In this document: positions 22,601-36,000 of the stretch, piece by piece | How positions within the stretch are numbered: the first letter of the stretch is position 1 | How the letters are laid out: each line of letters starts with the position of its first letter | Assembly: GCA_963930775.1 (NCBI GenBank) | Contig: OZ005697.1 | Span: 868,001-932,000 of the forward strand | Reading direction: 5' to 3' | Source: Cliona cf. orientalis | Lineage: Eukaryota; Porifera; Demospongiae; Clionaida; Clionaidae | DNA length: 64,000 nucleotides | Position numbers and translations under genes: made by a program | Notes under the pieces: generated by a model | Told to the model about the DNA's origin: nothing | Seen by the model: only the letters and a program-made list of their open reading frames with translations | Database searches by the model: none

Positions 22601-24741
22601 AGTGTTATCGTCTTCATCCTGCACGAGTTTTGAGTTCGAACACACACTGAGTCACATGCACAAACTGTTCCAGGTCATAATGGACACACACATGTGATTG
22701 TAATACCACACTAGAGAGTGGGGGGTGGAGTAATTTAATTAAGAAAGAACTGCACATGTAAGAAGGGGTGTGGCCTATACAACCCCTCCCACCCCGTGTC
22801 AAACACTGCCCACCCCAACAATTGAACCAGTTGCCCAGTTTGCCTAAATAGAATGTCTCAACCCTGGATCCATTTCTCTACATCACATCACATCACATCT
22901 TACTGGAAGGTCCACTTGAGCTCCATACTTCAATAGCACTTTCACACACTCTGTCTCACCAACATAGCTTGCATGGTGAAGAGCTGATTGGCCACGCTGT
23001 AGTGTAAGACCAGTCAGTATGAATGTCAATGCACATGTACTATTGCTATTGAGATTTAGTTATTTTACCTCATCTTGGTAGTTCACATCTGCACCAAGGT
23101 CAAGTAGCACTGTGACCTTTTCAATACATCCTTTCTCACTTGCTTCGATCAGAGCATGGTTGATATCACCAGTCTGCATGAGTACAGAGAATCCACACTA
23201 CTAATTAATGTCTCATAATTATTATTATGTTAATCATGATGTACACACCAAAATAATAGCGTGATGGATATGGCACACAGTGGTGTCAATAAGACATGTT
23301 GGCCCTGCAAGCCTCCTTAGTCTTGATGTGGGAATGGAAAGAGGCCAAAAGCTTTGAGGTGACCATAGGCCACGCCCCCAGTGCTGCCAATAACTTCAAT
23401 TTTGTAGAGGTTGAAAAATTGCCTCATCAGCAAACAATAACTTGTAGTATGGTACCATATATGCTAAAAAAATATCCATCAAATTTTCCACAATGAGAAA
23501 AATACACCACACACCCATAGCAGTGCACCATACATGTACAACTTACAATCCACTCCTCATCATAGAGAGTGCGGCCATCCAGTTGGACTTGAACTATGTT
23601 GTGCTGCTGGTAGAACCCGAGAACCTTGGAATAAGACATTGCAATCACAGATGAAACTTGCGGTGGAACTAGCCAGGTGATGATCAAACTCCCCCCAACA
23701 ATCTTCTTAATGATAGCTGTCAGTGGAGGGAGGTTGAACTTCTTGATCAATACCTTCCAGAGTGTGTCAATGTAGCTCATAGTAATGCTTGAAAAGTTGA
23801 TTGTTCTGTCGAGTTTCAGTGTCACTTTGAGCTCACGATAAAGCTTCTTGTATTCCTTCCTTGAGAGTGATTGCTGATTCTCATCTTTAGAATCATCATT
23901 AGAATCGTCACTAGAATCGTCATCAGGATCATCCAGCTCAGAGAGATCAATGAAATCAACGATCTTAGTAGCTACAAAGAACCCAGAGAGCTGATCCTTG
24001 TATTTGCTCACGAGCTTTCTTGCTGGATCCTTATCGTCAGGTAGAAATGTTTCTGCCAGCTCCTCCAGAGGACTGTAGTGATCGTAGCGCCAGAGCTTAG
24101 CCTCAGTTATGATGTTGAATAGTTCAGTGAGGTCGGAAGGTTTACGGATGCAGCATTCACTCTGGAAGAAGGACACCAAGAACTGATGAGCGTCTTTTAA
24201 TTTCACTTGGCGAACTTCCATGGCTGACCGAACTTCGACCTGGAGCAATGAGAATTGACGTTTGATCTTTTGGAGCACAGTGTGAACCATTTCTTTACCT
24301 GTAGAAAAATCAACAAGGTACGTAAAGTCATAACACTGATCACATCTCATCCCTAAGAAGCTCTATCATTTGATAGATGAACACAGTAAACTTACGTGCT
24401 TTGGTTTCATCCTGGTCTGGAGCTGGAGAGTCTTCGGGGATCGTTTGGCAACTAACTGCTCCCACATATTTGCTTCTGATGTTCGCAGCGATCGTATTCT
24501 TCCCCATAGCGTTCAAGGCTTTTGCCAGCTTGTCCCAACTGGCCTCGGGGTCATAGTCCAGCCACTTGGACACCATCATTCGTAGGTGAGCCTCGGCGTC
24601 TGGGCTGGAGCCTATCAGTTTGAGGATGGACTCTGGCAGACCTAGGTGGATACCTAGGTCATGCCACTCGGCGATCACATCCTTTAACGCAGTTATGATG
24701 TTTTTTATCTCGAACTTGATATCATCTGCACTGTCAGACAT
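19654..24741 (-). CDS. Array gene C: death domain / conserved region / eight ankyrin repeats / tail (no R8)
   Basis: Exons: death domain 24741-24396; conserved region 24298-23547; R1 23173-23069, R2 22996-22904, R3 22618-22514, R4 21605-21507, R5 21442-21341, R6 20565-20467, R7 20408-20310, R9 20147-20043; tail 19878-19654. Predicted 709 aa. The death domain is class 2 (FEIKNIITALKDVIAEW, LGLPESILKLIG), but its second half from MMVSKWLDYD is identical to class 1. Exon 2 is of the left-half type with the longest acidic run (DDPDDDSSDDSNDDSKDE). The tail is of the NMAERIF type, as in E and G. The most compact copy, about 5.1 kb. Confidence 0.87.
22126..22415. mobile_element. 290-bp MITE with CAGGGGCGTAGGCAGG ends (gene C)
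   Basis: CAGGGGCGTAGGCAGG at the left and CCTGCCTACGCCCCTG at the right are exact inverses. ACTAA is repeated at both flanks (22121-22125, 22416-22420). It lies inside the older R3-R4 MITE. Ends of this kind are common in hAT-type elements of invertebrates. Confidence 0.75.
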
Positions 24742-24872
24742 GGCTAGCTAGTTTTAATATCCACTCTTTAATATGGGGGACGCACCCACAGCCAAATATG
24801 GATCCCTAGTCATCTTGCGCATGCTCGGTAAGGTAACGGATAACGCCCACATTAATTTTGTAGGCGGGGCTC
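24742..24872 (-). promoter_or_regulatory. Promoter of gene C
   Basis: CArG box at 24792-24801, GCGCATGC core near 24818-24827, and a GC box ending near 24870 with an AATTTT expansion between CACCC and GC parts, as in gene E. Confidence 0.5.
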
Positions 24873-26500
24873 GTTGGTTACACAATTTGTGTGTGCATGA
24901 TCACACTCGATATACAAACTCTCATAAGCTTCTGGTCAGTAGCAAGGATGCACTTTGGCCTGTATATTAAATAATTAACTTTGTTGCCCGATCCCATGAT
25001 ACCCAGTTGAAAATAAAATATTTAATGATACACAGAGCTATTATTAAAATGTTTGACAGCTAGGATTTCACAAAAACAATTAAAAGTCAAAACAGGAGTA
25101 CATTGACTCTTGGTCAAAATTATGTGCTGTGGTGGACGAAGAGAGTGATCTGGTGCATGTTGGGGATTTCCTGGCTTATCTGTCTGTCTCAAAATAATTT
25201 ATTAATGAGGTAACTAAACTATCTTCATGTCTATAGTGATCTTATCACTATAATAGATCGAATATGTACTTCTCAGCTGTTGTGTGACAAATAAAGTAGA
25301 TGCAAGTTCTCTTGCTTACGTACACCAAATGAAGAAAATTAAAGATGCTTTCAACACCCCTATTGTCAACGACAGAGAGTGCCCACTTTTGACACCAACA
25401 CAGCACATAAAAACAATCAATACAAACACCATCTTGTCAGCTGTATCAATTGTACATGAATGTATAGATGACTAAAATTATGCCCACTAGAAAGATAAGC
25501 GTGAGAATGTCACCATACCTGATGGCTATCATGTCGAACACGACTACTCCAATGATTTCTTTTGTTTGAACGTATACTGTATGAAGTATACCCATCAGGA
25601 CTAATGCATACCCCGTACATACCATATCATTTTGTATCACTACTCAGTTGTCTTATCATGCACAGTGCAGTACTAAGAAGTTTCAATGCACTCACGTATC
25701 ATGCTTATTACTGCAGTAATAAGCACGTTCACGGTTCTCGAACGGGTAGCACAGCAGGGGTGGGAACATTCACATCAGCAACATTAGACTACACAGACAT
25801 GTAAGCAAAGTATACAATAAGTTGATGTAACGGCATAAAATCTATCATACCTGTCAGCACCATTAATTTTAATGCCGCAGTTTCAATCAGAACGTGCACC
25901 ACGGCTGTGAGCAGAATGCATGAATTAAATGTCCCATGAAGCACTGGCCGCTGCACTGTCACACCCCGTGGATATTTTGTTGTGTATAGCTACCTGCTGC
26001 CTGCGTTCACAAATTCAAAATTTAAACTTTCCGCCTCTCGTGGCATTGACAATGATATCATAATATATTTTTCACACAAAATTCAATTGCAGTTGGAATG
26101 CAGTTGGATTTTTCACTCACAAAAATGTTGAAGTACAGTTCAAATATTATTCATACACGCACTGAAAGAAGTACAGTTTGCATACATGCACTGAAAAGTT
26201 TCACATATTGATGTACACTTCAAATATCATTCATATACACCAAAATTATTGTTTGAATATTTTTCACATGTTGAAGTACATTTCAAATAATTATTATTCA
26301 TATTATTATAAATAATATTTGAAAATTTTTACATGAAACTAGTACAAATTTGATACTTTTCACACACATAATAATTTACGAGATACGTTTCAAATATTTT
26401 CCAACAATAAATAAAAAAATTCAAACAACGACTTGCAAGAGAAGCACCAGATATCTTATAAATTCAAGCACCATTCAAACATCATTCTATTGTTTACATT
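24873..26500. other. Spacer where gene D tail exon should be
   Basis: 24990-25075 still resembles the 3' flank of the other genes (ATGTTTGACAG, TTTCACAAAAAC), but no tail exon follows. Sequence from about 25080 to 26548 is not shared with any copy. It includes a - strand frame at 25446-25640 ending in a hydrophobic stretch (DILTLIFLVGIILVIYTF) with a possible donor at 25517; it is unrecognised. At 26100-26520 there is an AT-rich degenerate repeat built on TTGAAGTACA and TTTCAAATA motifs. A GGTTCTCGAAC near 25731 hints at a tRNA arm, but no cloverleaf could be made. Confidence 0.45.
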
Positions 26501-29500
26501 TCAAACATTTATCTCACACATTTCAAGCAAAAATAGTGTAGTAGTATCAGTGGGTTCACTCCTCTCTTGTTCAGTGGTATGCTGCTCCAGAACTGCACAT
26601 ACAGCCTCTTCACCGCCACCCCTAGCCACCTCCAATGCTGTCAGTCCCTCCTAGTGGTGGGGAAGGACATACAATGTCCACATTAGGATGCACACTGATG
26701 CATATACATTCTCTCTCTCTCTTGGTTAACGTCACAAGCTATAGACGCCACTAACAGAGTTATGATATATAGCACAGTGAATATACCACGTGATTTTATG
26801 CTTACACATGTATAGATTTCAATTCAATCACTGTATGTATACAGTTCTAGATAGATCCTGCAATAATGCTGAAATTAATCATACCTCATTTCTGATGTCC
26901 ACTGCTGCTCCACAGTCGACCAACGCCTTCACTACTTCTACTTCACCCCCCATGGCAGCCCGATGGAGGGCAGTGTCACCATGCTGTAGCATAAACACTT
27001 CACTTACTATCATTCTCTGTCTACACAATCAATACTCTTTCTGTCCCACCTCTGATGTGCATGTGTCTGTGTTTGACTATTCCAGAGCATACAAAGTAGT
27101 ACATGTAATCAAATCACGCTGCACTGTTACACGCCTACTGATGTACTGCTACATGTCAGGGCTACTATGCTTGTCCTTTGCTCCACCCCATCCTCTCATA
27201 TAAATTTTGTATATCTAGATTACTGATGCTGAGGGAATCCGGGGATAAGGCTGGTACAATGTAGACACACCCAAAGGTTACTGCATCCAGAAATTTGATG
27301 GGGAATAATCTCACAATTATTGGTGCTAATATTAAATTAACAACCCCAATAATTATTGGTCCCCGCTACAATATTTCTGGCTATGTTATGGTATTTAGCT
27401 AAACATCAAGAGATGACAGACTATGATCATTATAGTAACTCAGTGGATAACAATGAAACCATACCCAAAACTCCACCCACAAGTTAACAGACAATCATGA
27501 TTATTTCTGCATAAAGCTACACTCTCTCTTGTTAAACTTCACAAGCCATAGAGGCCACCAACATCACTAGCATAGAGGTTATAGTATGCACAGCACAGTG
27601 AATAATGTCATGCTTAGCTACACACTTCAATTCAATCACTAGTAATTCACTACATGTATGCAGTTCAACTCAGCTACTACAATAATGAAATAAAGTTTAC
27701 CTCGTTTATGATGTCCACTGCTGCTCCACAGTCGACCAACACCTCCACTGCTTCTACTTCACCCCCCATGGCAGCCAGATGGAGGGCAGTGTCACCACTC
27801 TGTAGCATAAACACTTCACTTACTATCATTCTCTGTCTACACAATCAATACTCTTTCTGTCCCACCTCTGATGTGAATGTGCTCTGTCTGTGCAAATAAA
27901 TATTGCATGGCTCTACCTTGTTTCTGGTGTCCACTGCTGCTCCATGCTTCACCAAGAGGTTGATTACTTCTACTTCACCCTCCGCAGCAGCCAGATGGAG
28001 GGCAGTGTCACCGTCCTGTAACATAATGCATCAAAATTAATATTGTACAAACCGTGGTTGTAGTGGAGTTTCACCTCAGTAGTCACTGTGATGTTGGGAT
28101 CAGCTTTAGCCGCTAGGAGAACACTCACAGTCTCTGTGTAGCCAAGCAAACTGGCCCATATTAGACCAGTGTAGCCGTCCTAAAATAATAAACATTTAAT
28201 GAGCTACAAGTGGTGTTTGACTATACACAGTAGTAATCAAATCACAACCAGGGTTTATGCAGATTCTTGTTGGACGGGGGAAAAGTTGTGCGTGCAAATA
28301 CACAAATATTTTTATCCTTGAGATATGCATTGTTATGCTGAAATTTCAGCAATTTACTATCATAATTCATTGTTTTTCAGTCAAAACCTATTATTATTTT
28401 TGATGATTATGCTGGGGGAGGGGGATCCCATGCCTGCCCCCGCCTCTGTATGAAACTATGACAATGTATTGTTACACGCCTACTGATATACTAGTAGCAC
28501 AGGCCCCTTACAAAATTCCCTACCTGACCCAACTTGGGGTAGGTGGGGCATAACAATGATAGGCGCATTAGGTACTGCATACATTGGTAGCCACTGGCCA
28601 GAAATTTTTAAAGGAAATCAAAAACTGGTTTCCTCACAACCGACAAATAAATTAAAAATCTGCTAGTAATTTTGATAATCAAATGTTGGTGACATCGGTG
28701 TGGCACACTACCACTGGAATGATACTATATGATAATACATTAAATCAGTACTAGCATGGACAATAATGAAACCACACCCAAAACTCCACCCACAAGTTAA
28801 CAGGTAATCATGATTTGTTACCTCACCTCTGCCGAGGTCCAAAGCTGCACCATAGTCGACTAGCATCTGGACTATGTTGGCATCACAATAACAAGCAGCC
28901 CAGTAGAGAGCTGTCTCGCCACTCTGTACACAACATAACATTATCACATGTAGCTAGCCAATCAAAAGCTGACTGTGCTATAGCTACCTTTTCTTGAATG
29001 TCTGTCCTGGCTCCAGCTTTTAATAACAAACTGACCATTTCCGACATTTGATTATAGCAAGCCCAATTTAGAGCTGTTTCCCCATTCTGGAGGATACAAA
29101 ATTCACATAATCAGGGTAGATTAATAGTAGATAATTATTGCAATTAATACTGATTAAAATTGTAAAAAAAAAAATCATATTCTGTTACTCACATAATTTT
29201 CTGACTTCCCCCAATAGCAAGCCAAAATCAAAGCTGTTTTCCCATCCTGGAGGATACAAAATTTATTACTCCACATAATCAGGGAAGATTAATAGTAGAC
29301 ATCACTATTTGTGTACCAGTATTATTATTGTTGACCCAAAATGTTTATAAATCATCATAATTATTCTATTACAGTGGAACCCCGCTTAATAAAAGCCCTC
29401 AATGATGGACACCTGTGATATAATGGACAATTCTGAATGTCCGGATTGTATTTGCATAGACTTCAATATAATCAAGCCTCCTCAACAGCAGACACCCCGC

Positions 29501-31857
29501 TATTCCGTATGACGGATATTTACTTTCAAGGGGTCCAGTCCAAGCCGGCCCAATACTAAAATCGGTCAGTTTTAGCGACCAGTAGCTATAGTAAAGCCTA
29601 AATATGTCTCAAATTTTTGGGCTGTCAATCGACAGACGTTTTATCAGTGCGGTCTTTTTCATTATCCACAGTCGTGCTTTATCATAGCTGGCAGCAATTG
29701 TAGGAGGGGCGTGGTCACAATACTAAACCCTGAGCTAAGGACACCTCACTACAGCAGACAAAATCGTTGGTCCCAATGGTGTCCGTTTTAGAGGAATTCC
29801 AATGATAATATTATACTACTCACATTATTCTGTTTGTCCACATTAGCCCCGTGCTCTACTAGTACCCTGGCTGTTTCAACACGTTCCTTTCGACATGCTC
29901 TGATGAGGGGAGTGTCACTGCTTTCATCCTATATGAGTTTTGAGAACACACACTGAGTCACATGCACAAAATGTTCCAGGCCATAATGGATACACATAAT
30001 ATCATGTGATTGCAATACCACATCAGGGGGTGGGGATGGAGTAATTAAAATAAAAAGAGCTGCACATGTAGGAAGGGGTGTGGGTTGCTCAGTTTGCCAG
30101 AACAGAACGCCTCAACCCTGGATCCATTTCTCTACATCACATCACATCACATCTTACTGGAAGGTCCACTTGAGCTCCATACTTCAATAGCACTTCCACA
30201 CACTCTGTTTCACCAGCAGAACTTGCACGCCAAAGAGCTGATCGGCCATCCTGTAGTGTAAGACCAGTAAGCATGAATATCATTTGCTGTCAATACACAC
30301 GTACTATTGAGATTATATTATTTACCTCATCTTGGTAGTTCACATCTGCGCCAAGGTCAAGCAGCACTGTGACCTTTTCAACACATCCTTCCACGCATGC
30401 ATCGATCAGGACACAATTGATATCACCAGTCTGAAGGATTACAGAGAATACACACTAGTAAATGTCCCATAATTAATCATGATGTACACAACAAAATAAT
30501 ATCGTAATGGATATGGCACACAGTGGTGTCAGTAGGATATGTTGGCCCTGCAAGCCTCCTTATTCTTGATGTGGGAATGGAATTAGGCCAAAAGCTTTGA
30601 GGTGACCATAGGCCACGCTCCCAGTGCTGACAATAACTTCAGAATGCGCTACACACCCCTAGCAGTGCACCATACATGCATAACCTACAATCCACTCCTC
30701 ATCATAGAGAGTGCGGCCGTCCAGTTGGACTTGAACTACGTTGTGCTGCTGGTAGAACCCGAGAGCCTTGGAATAAGACGCTGCAATTGCAGATGAAACT
30801 TGCAGTGGGACTAGCCAGGTGATGATCAAACTCCCCCCAACAATCTTCTTAATGATAGCTGTCAGTGGAGGGAGGTTGAATTTCTTGATCAATGACTTCC
30901 AGAGTGTGTCAATGTAGCTCATAGTAATGCTTGAAAAGTTGATTGTTCTGTCGAGTTTCAGTGTCACTTTGAGTTCACGATAAAGCTTCTTGTATTCCTT
31001 CCTCGAGAGTGATTGCTGATTCTCATCATTAGAATCGTCACTAGAATCGTCATCAGGATCATCCAGCTCAGAAAGATCAATGAAATCAACGATCTTAGTA
31101 GCTACAAAGAACCCAGAGAGCTGGTCCTTGTATTTATTCACGAGCTTTCTTGCTGGATCCTCATCGTCAGGTAAGAATGCTTCAGCCAGCTCCTCCAGAG
31201 GACCGTAGTGATCATAGCGCCAGAGCTTAGCCTCGGTTACAATGTTGAACAGCTTAGTGAGGTCAGGAGCTTCAGGGATGCAGCATTCACTCTGGAAGAA
31301 GGACACCAAGAACTGATGAGCGTCGTTCACTTTCACCTGTCTAGTTTCCATGGCCGATCGAACTTCAACCTGGAGCGATGCAAATTGACGTTTGATCTTG
31401 CGCATGACTGTCTGGGTCATTTCTTGGCCTGTAGTGATGAATATGACGCATACTCATTGTTATCATGAGCAATGCCCCTTGAATTTTTGATTAGCAGTAC
31501 AGTAAACTTACGTGCTTTGGTTTCATCCTGGTCTGGAGCTGGAGAGTCTTCGGGGATCATTTGGCTACTAACTGCTCCCACATACTTGCTTCTGATGTTT
31601 GCGGCAATCGTATTCTTCCCCATGGCGTTCAAGGCGTTTGCCAGCTTGTCCCAGCTGGCCTCGGGGTCATAGTCCAGCCACTTGGACACCATCATTCCTA
31701 GGCGATCCTCGACTTCTTGACTGGAGCCCACTAGCTTGAGCATGTGCTCGGGCAGATCTAGTTGGGTGCCAAGCCCGCGCCACTCGGTGATCACATCCCT
31801 CAAGGCGGTGACGATGTTCTTGAGCTTGAACTTGATATCTTCTGCACTGTCAGACAT
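26501..31857 (-). CDS. Array gene D: ten ankyrin repeats, tail exon lost, new C-terminus
   Basis: Exons: death domain 31857-31512; conserved region 31428-30689 (donor GTAGGT, weaker than GTAAGT elsewhere); R1 30430-30326, R2 30250-30158, R3 29928-29824, R4 29086-28988, R5 28923-28822, R6 28179-28075 (two codons longer), R7 28015-27917, R8 27799-27701, second R8 26983-26885, R9 26650-26501. The R9 exon loses homology after codons SEPT at 26549, the donor is gone, and reading continues 15 codons into foreign DNA to TGA at 26501-26503, giving 713 aa. A 54-nt half copy of R4 with good splice sites lies at 29246-29193. The intron before the second R8 contains R5-type flank joined to R8/R9-type flank, the scar of an internal duplication. 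Confidence 0.75.
29193..29246 (-). pseudogene. Half-length R4 exon copy in gene D
   Basis: The acceptor CTCCAG, 18 in-frame codons (DGKTALILACYWGKSENY) and then a consensus donor GTGAGT. The first half of R4 is duplicated and cut short; 54 nt keeps the frame if it is spliced in. Whether it is used cannot be told from sequence. Confidence 0.55.
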
Positions 31858-31975
31858 GGCAGCTAGTTCCTTGTTTTATGGGGATCCACCCACAGCTAAA
31901 TATGGCGATCCCTAGTCATCTTGCGCATGCTCGATAAGGTAACGGCTAACGCCCACGTTTGTAGGCGAGGCTCTG
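31858..31975 (-). promoter_or_regulatory. Promoter of gene D (CArG box altered)
   Basis: The box at 31896-31905 reads CTAAATATGG on + instead of CCAAATATGG, breaking the CArG consensus. The GC box is also changed (GTAGGCGAGG) and GCGCATGC is retained near 31923. Confidence 0.5.
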
Positions 31976-32073
31976 ATTCATGCATGCTTGATACATATCC
32001 ATTCTCCATATCAAACTGCTGGTCAGTAGCAAGGACGCACATTGGCCTAACTTTGTTGCCTGTCCCCAGACTT

Positions 32074-32430
32074 GTGACCTGCTATGAGAAAAGGGACCAC
32101 TCGGAATATATTATATAAAACTCAAGTTTTTGGCATAGATTGATAGCTCTATGTCTGCTGAATCCAATGGTGCAAGTTTCATGAAAAAATATTGATCACA
32201 AGTGGAGTTATTATGCACTCAGGTAGGTATGACCATTTTTCTACACTCAGGTAGGTACCGGTACATCAGTTTTTCAGAAAATACGCATTTTTTTAATTGT
32301 ATGCGTCCGCCCATAACTATAGTTATTGCATGCTGCAACTCAATGAATATAGCATATCAATAATTATGAATTAAAATTTTAATGGACTAAAAATCCATCT
32401 CAAGTGGTCCCTTTTCTCATATCGGGTCAC
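32074..32430. mobile_element. Inverted-repeat element between D and E
   Basis: Second copy of the 9892-10239 element, ends GTGACCTGCTATGAGAAAAG and CTTTTCTCATATCGGGTCAC, with a small internal duplication around GCACTCAGGTAGGTA. Confidence 0.7.
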
Positions 32431-32545
32431 CTACAGTATTTTATGCTTAATTAATTTTTATAATGTAATATTGGATTTTTCTTATTTTTTTTTTTTACTT
32501 TCCCCCTCCACTCCTGTCCTCACGATTTCTACATGCACCCTTCAG

Positions 32546-32604
32546 AGTGGTGGGGAGTGCATGATCCTTCCCTCCGTGTCGGCCGAGGATGCCCCCCAAG
32601 CAGT
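32546..32604 (+). pseudogene. Truncated PRDX6 terminal exon (D/E spacer)
   Basis: Same internal deletion as the copy at 10343, plus one extra C in the GCCCCCCAAG run, which shifts the frame. Confidence 0.85.
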
Positions 32605-33019
32605 GCCTATATATACACACAAGAAATTGAAATCCAATATTTTTTCTTAGTCAACATGATATTGACTTAATGTAGTCAGGGGCAACCAATAACCTCATTC
32701 CCAGTCCATTCCATGTTCTTCAAATTATTTTTTGCATAATGTTGAAAACATGGAATGAACTGGGAACAAGGCTAGGGCAACCCCCCATGCACAATATTAC
32801 ATGTATGCTACCAATATTGATCGCACCGTGTCATTGTTCAAATTGAAAGAGTTTAATAAAATTTAATTATTTAATTCTACAATGATCTGTTATCACATAC
32901 ATTTTTTGAAAATAAAAAATTAATAATACACACGCTATTATTGTGCATTGGAATGTTTGACAGGGTTTCACAAAAACTCGTAACATGACACTGATACAGA
33001 AAATTTAATTGGAAGAGAA

Positions 33020-36000
33020 TTACTTCTCTGGTGCAGGGGCTGTCCCTGTAATTTGTCCTGGTCTATCTCGATGTCCCCTGAGGCGATTCAAGAGTGATCT
33101 CTTTTTCCTCTCTCCCCCAACCCTCTCCTCTCTTGGACGATGGCGCTCCTTCTGATGCTCTTCTCTCTTCTTCACTTGCTCCTTCAGAAACGTTCTCTCT
33201 GCCATATTAAGGAGCCTCCGGTAAAATGACTCTTTTTGCTCCTGAAGTAATTAGTATGTGTGCATAAGTGCATGTAAACAATAATAATTATTTTGTGTGT
33301 GTGTGTGCATCTGTTGGGGGACCCCTTGAGTATATTGTGGCATAGCTGTGGCCACTAAACTGCCCACTCCAATGGCTGACAAACCACAGCTGCTGGCTCA
33401 CCTCAGTGGGTTCACTCCTCTCTTGTTCAGTGGTGTACTGCTCCAGCACTGCACATATAGCCTCTTCACCGCCACTCCTAGCCACCTCCATGGCTGTCAG
33501 ACCCTCCTAGTGGTGGGGAAGGACATACAATGGCCACATCAGGATATGCACATACACTCTCTCTCTCTTGGTTAACTTTACAAGCACACATCCACATAAA
33601 TGTTCAATCGTAATCCTACCGTAACGTTGAAATTGGCTCTACCTTGTTTCTGATGTCCACTGCTGCTCCATGCTTCACTAAGACATTGATTACTTCTGCT
33701 TTACCCTGTGAGGCAGCATCATGGAGGGCAGTGTCCCCATACTGTAACATAATGCATCAAGTTACTATTGTACACACAGTGGCTGTAGTGGAGTTTCACC
33801 TCGTCAGTGATGTTGGGATCAGCTTTAGCCGCTAGGAGAACGCTCACAGTCTCAGTGAAGCCGTAATAACTGGCCTCCATTAGACCAGTCTGGCCGTCCT
33901 AAAATGATAAACATGAGCTACATGTACAAGTGGTGTTTGACTATACACAGTAGTAATCAAATCACAATCAGGGTTTTATGCAGATTCTTGTTGGATGGGG
34001 GAAAAGTTGTGCGTGCAAGCACACAATTTTTTTTTATCCTTGAGATACACATTGTTATGATGAAATTTCAGCAATTTACTTCTAAAAATAATATTCCATT
34101 TTTATTACCACAATTCGATGTTTTTCAGTCGAAGCTACAAGCTTATTATTATTTTTGATGATTATGCTGGGGGAGGGGGATCTGCCCCCCACCTCTGTAT
34201 GAAACCTGACAATGCATTGTTACACACCTACTGATAAAAATTTTGGTGACATCAGTGTGCACGCTACCACTAAATTTTAATTCCCACAGTTATGGCATTA
34301 GCTACTGACAAAAGGTTGCACTGCTGGAATGAAACTATATGCAATACTATATGATCATATTATACTAAATCAGCACTAGCATGGATAACAATGAAATCAC
34401 ACCCAAAACTCCACCCACAAGTTAACAGGTAATCGTGATTAGTTACCTCATCTCTGGCGAAGTCCACAGCTGCACCATGGTCGACTAAAATCTGGACTAT
34501 ATTGGCATATCCCTCACTGGCAGCCAAGTAGAGAGCAGTCTCACCGCCCTGTACACAATATAACATTATCACGTACTTGTAGCTAGCCAATCAAAAGCTG
34601 ACTGTGCTATAGTTACCTTTTCTTGAATGTCTGTCCTGGCTCCAGCTTTTAATAGCAAACTGACCATTTCTGACTTCTTCCAAAAGCAAGCCAAAATCAA
34701 AGCTGTTTTCCCATCCTGGAGGATATAAAATCATTACTCCACATAATGAGGGAAGATTAATAGTAGATATCACTAGCTATTAAACTTTGTGTACCAGTAT
34801 TACCGTATTGTCTCTAATTTAATGGACATCTCTAATTATCCGGACACCATTTTCAATTATTTATTTACCTCTAATTACACCGGACAGTCAACAAAGTATG
34901 AATTTTTGTTGTTCTAATCATCCGGACATCGTTGTTCTAAATGCGGACAGCTCGGCTAGCGCGCTACCTATACCCGTATCAGTGTATGAAGGAGGCGAGT
35001 TGTTCTCGTTCCCACCATGAATAGGGAGCTCCAGGTACCGTCTCGTTCACTCGATCTCTGCAGCTGATCGATCGCACGCCCATTTGACCGAATGCGCATG
35101 CGTGAAAGCGTGTTCTAATTCATCGGACACTTCGAACGCCAACTATTTTCGTGTGCTCTAATTATAGCGGACATTGGCCAAAATAATTATTTTTCTGGTG
35201 TCCGTTAAATTAGAGGTAATACGGTATTATTGTTGACCCAAAATGTTTATAAATCATCATAATTATTGTGGAACCCCGCTTAACAGACACCCCTCAACAG
35301 TGGACACCCCGCTATTCCGTATGACAGATACTTCCGTTCGAGCCTGCGCAATTGTGAACAATCTCACATAACGGCCAGTTAGCATGCACACCCATCATTA
35401 AAATGGTCAGTTTCAGCAACCAGTAGCTACAGTAAAGCCTAAATATGTCTCCAATTCTTGCCAAGGAGCTGTCAGTTGACAGATCTCTCGTCAATACAGT
35501 CTTTGTCATCGTCCACAGTCATGCTTTTATCATATTATACAGCTAGCTGCGATTGTAGGAGGGGCGTGGTCAACTACTAATCCCTGAGCTAAACAACAAC
35601 AGCAGACAAAATCGTTGGTCCAATAGTATCCGTTTTAGAGGGTTCCACTGTATTATATTACCGTATTTAATCTACCGTAAAAGTTCTAATTACAGCGCCA
35701 AAAAAAATAATTCTAATCTTCGTGTGGCGCTTATATTAGAACGTAAAAAATTGTGTTAAGTAGCCAGTGGCGCTTAGATTAGGGCGGCGCTTACTAATTA
35801 GAACGAGCTAGCTGTGCTTAGAATCACGCCGTACCTGTAGCTACTTACCAGTTACAGATATGCTGGGTGATTTTGAAGTCAGCTTTTATGCTGTGGTACA
35901 TGGCTTTCATGTGTACCAAGCTATTTGGACTCCTACAGTTGGAGAAGCACTAGCAACACAGCAGGAGCACAGTAATCCCAAAGATGCTTATGCAGTGGCC

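Noticed and set aside
25700-25790. Possible tRNA gene near GGTTCTCGAAC
   Set aside because: The T-arm-like motif does not fit a full cloverleaf with acceptor and anticodon stems.
26790-27899. + strand frames with MSTAAPQSTNAFTAS-like starts, seen throughout the array
   Set aside because: They are antisense to ankyrin exons R7 and R8 on the - strand and recur only because the exons do.
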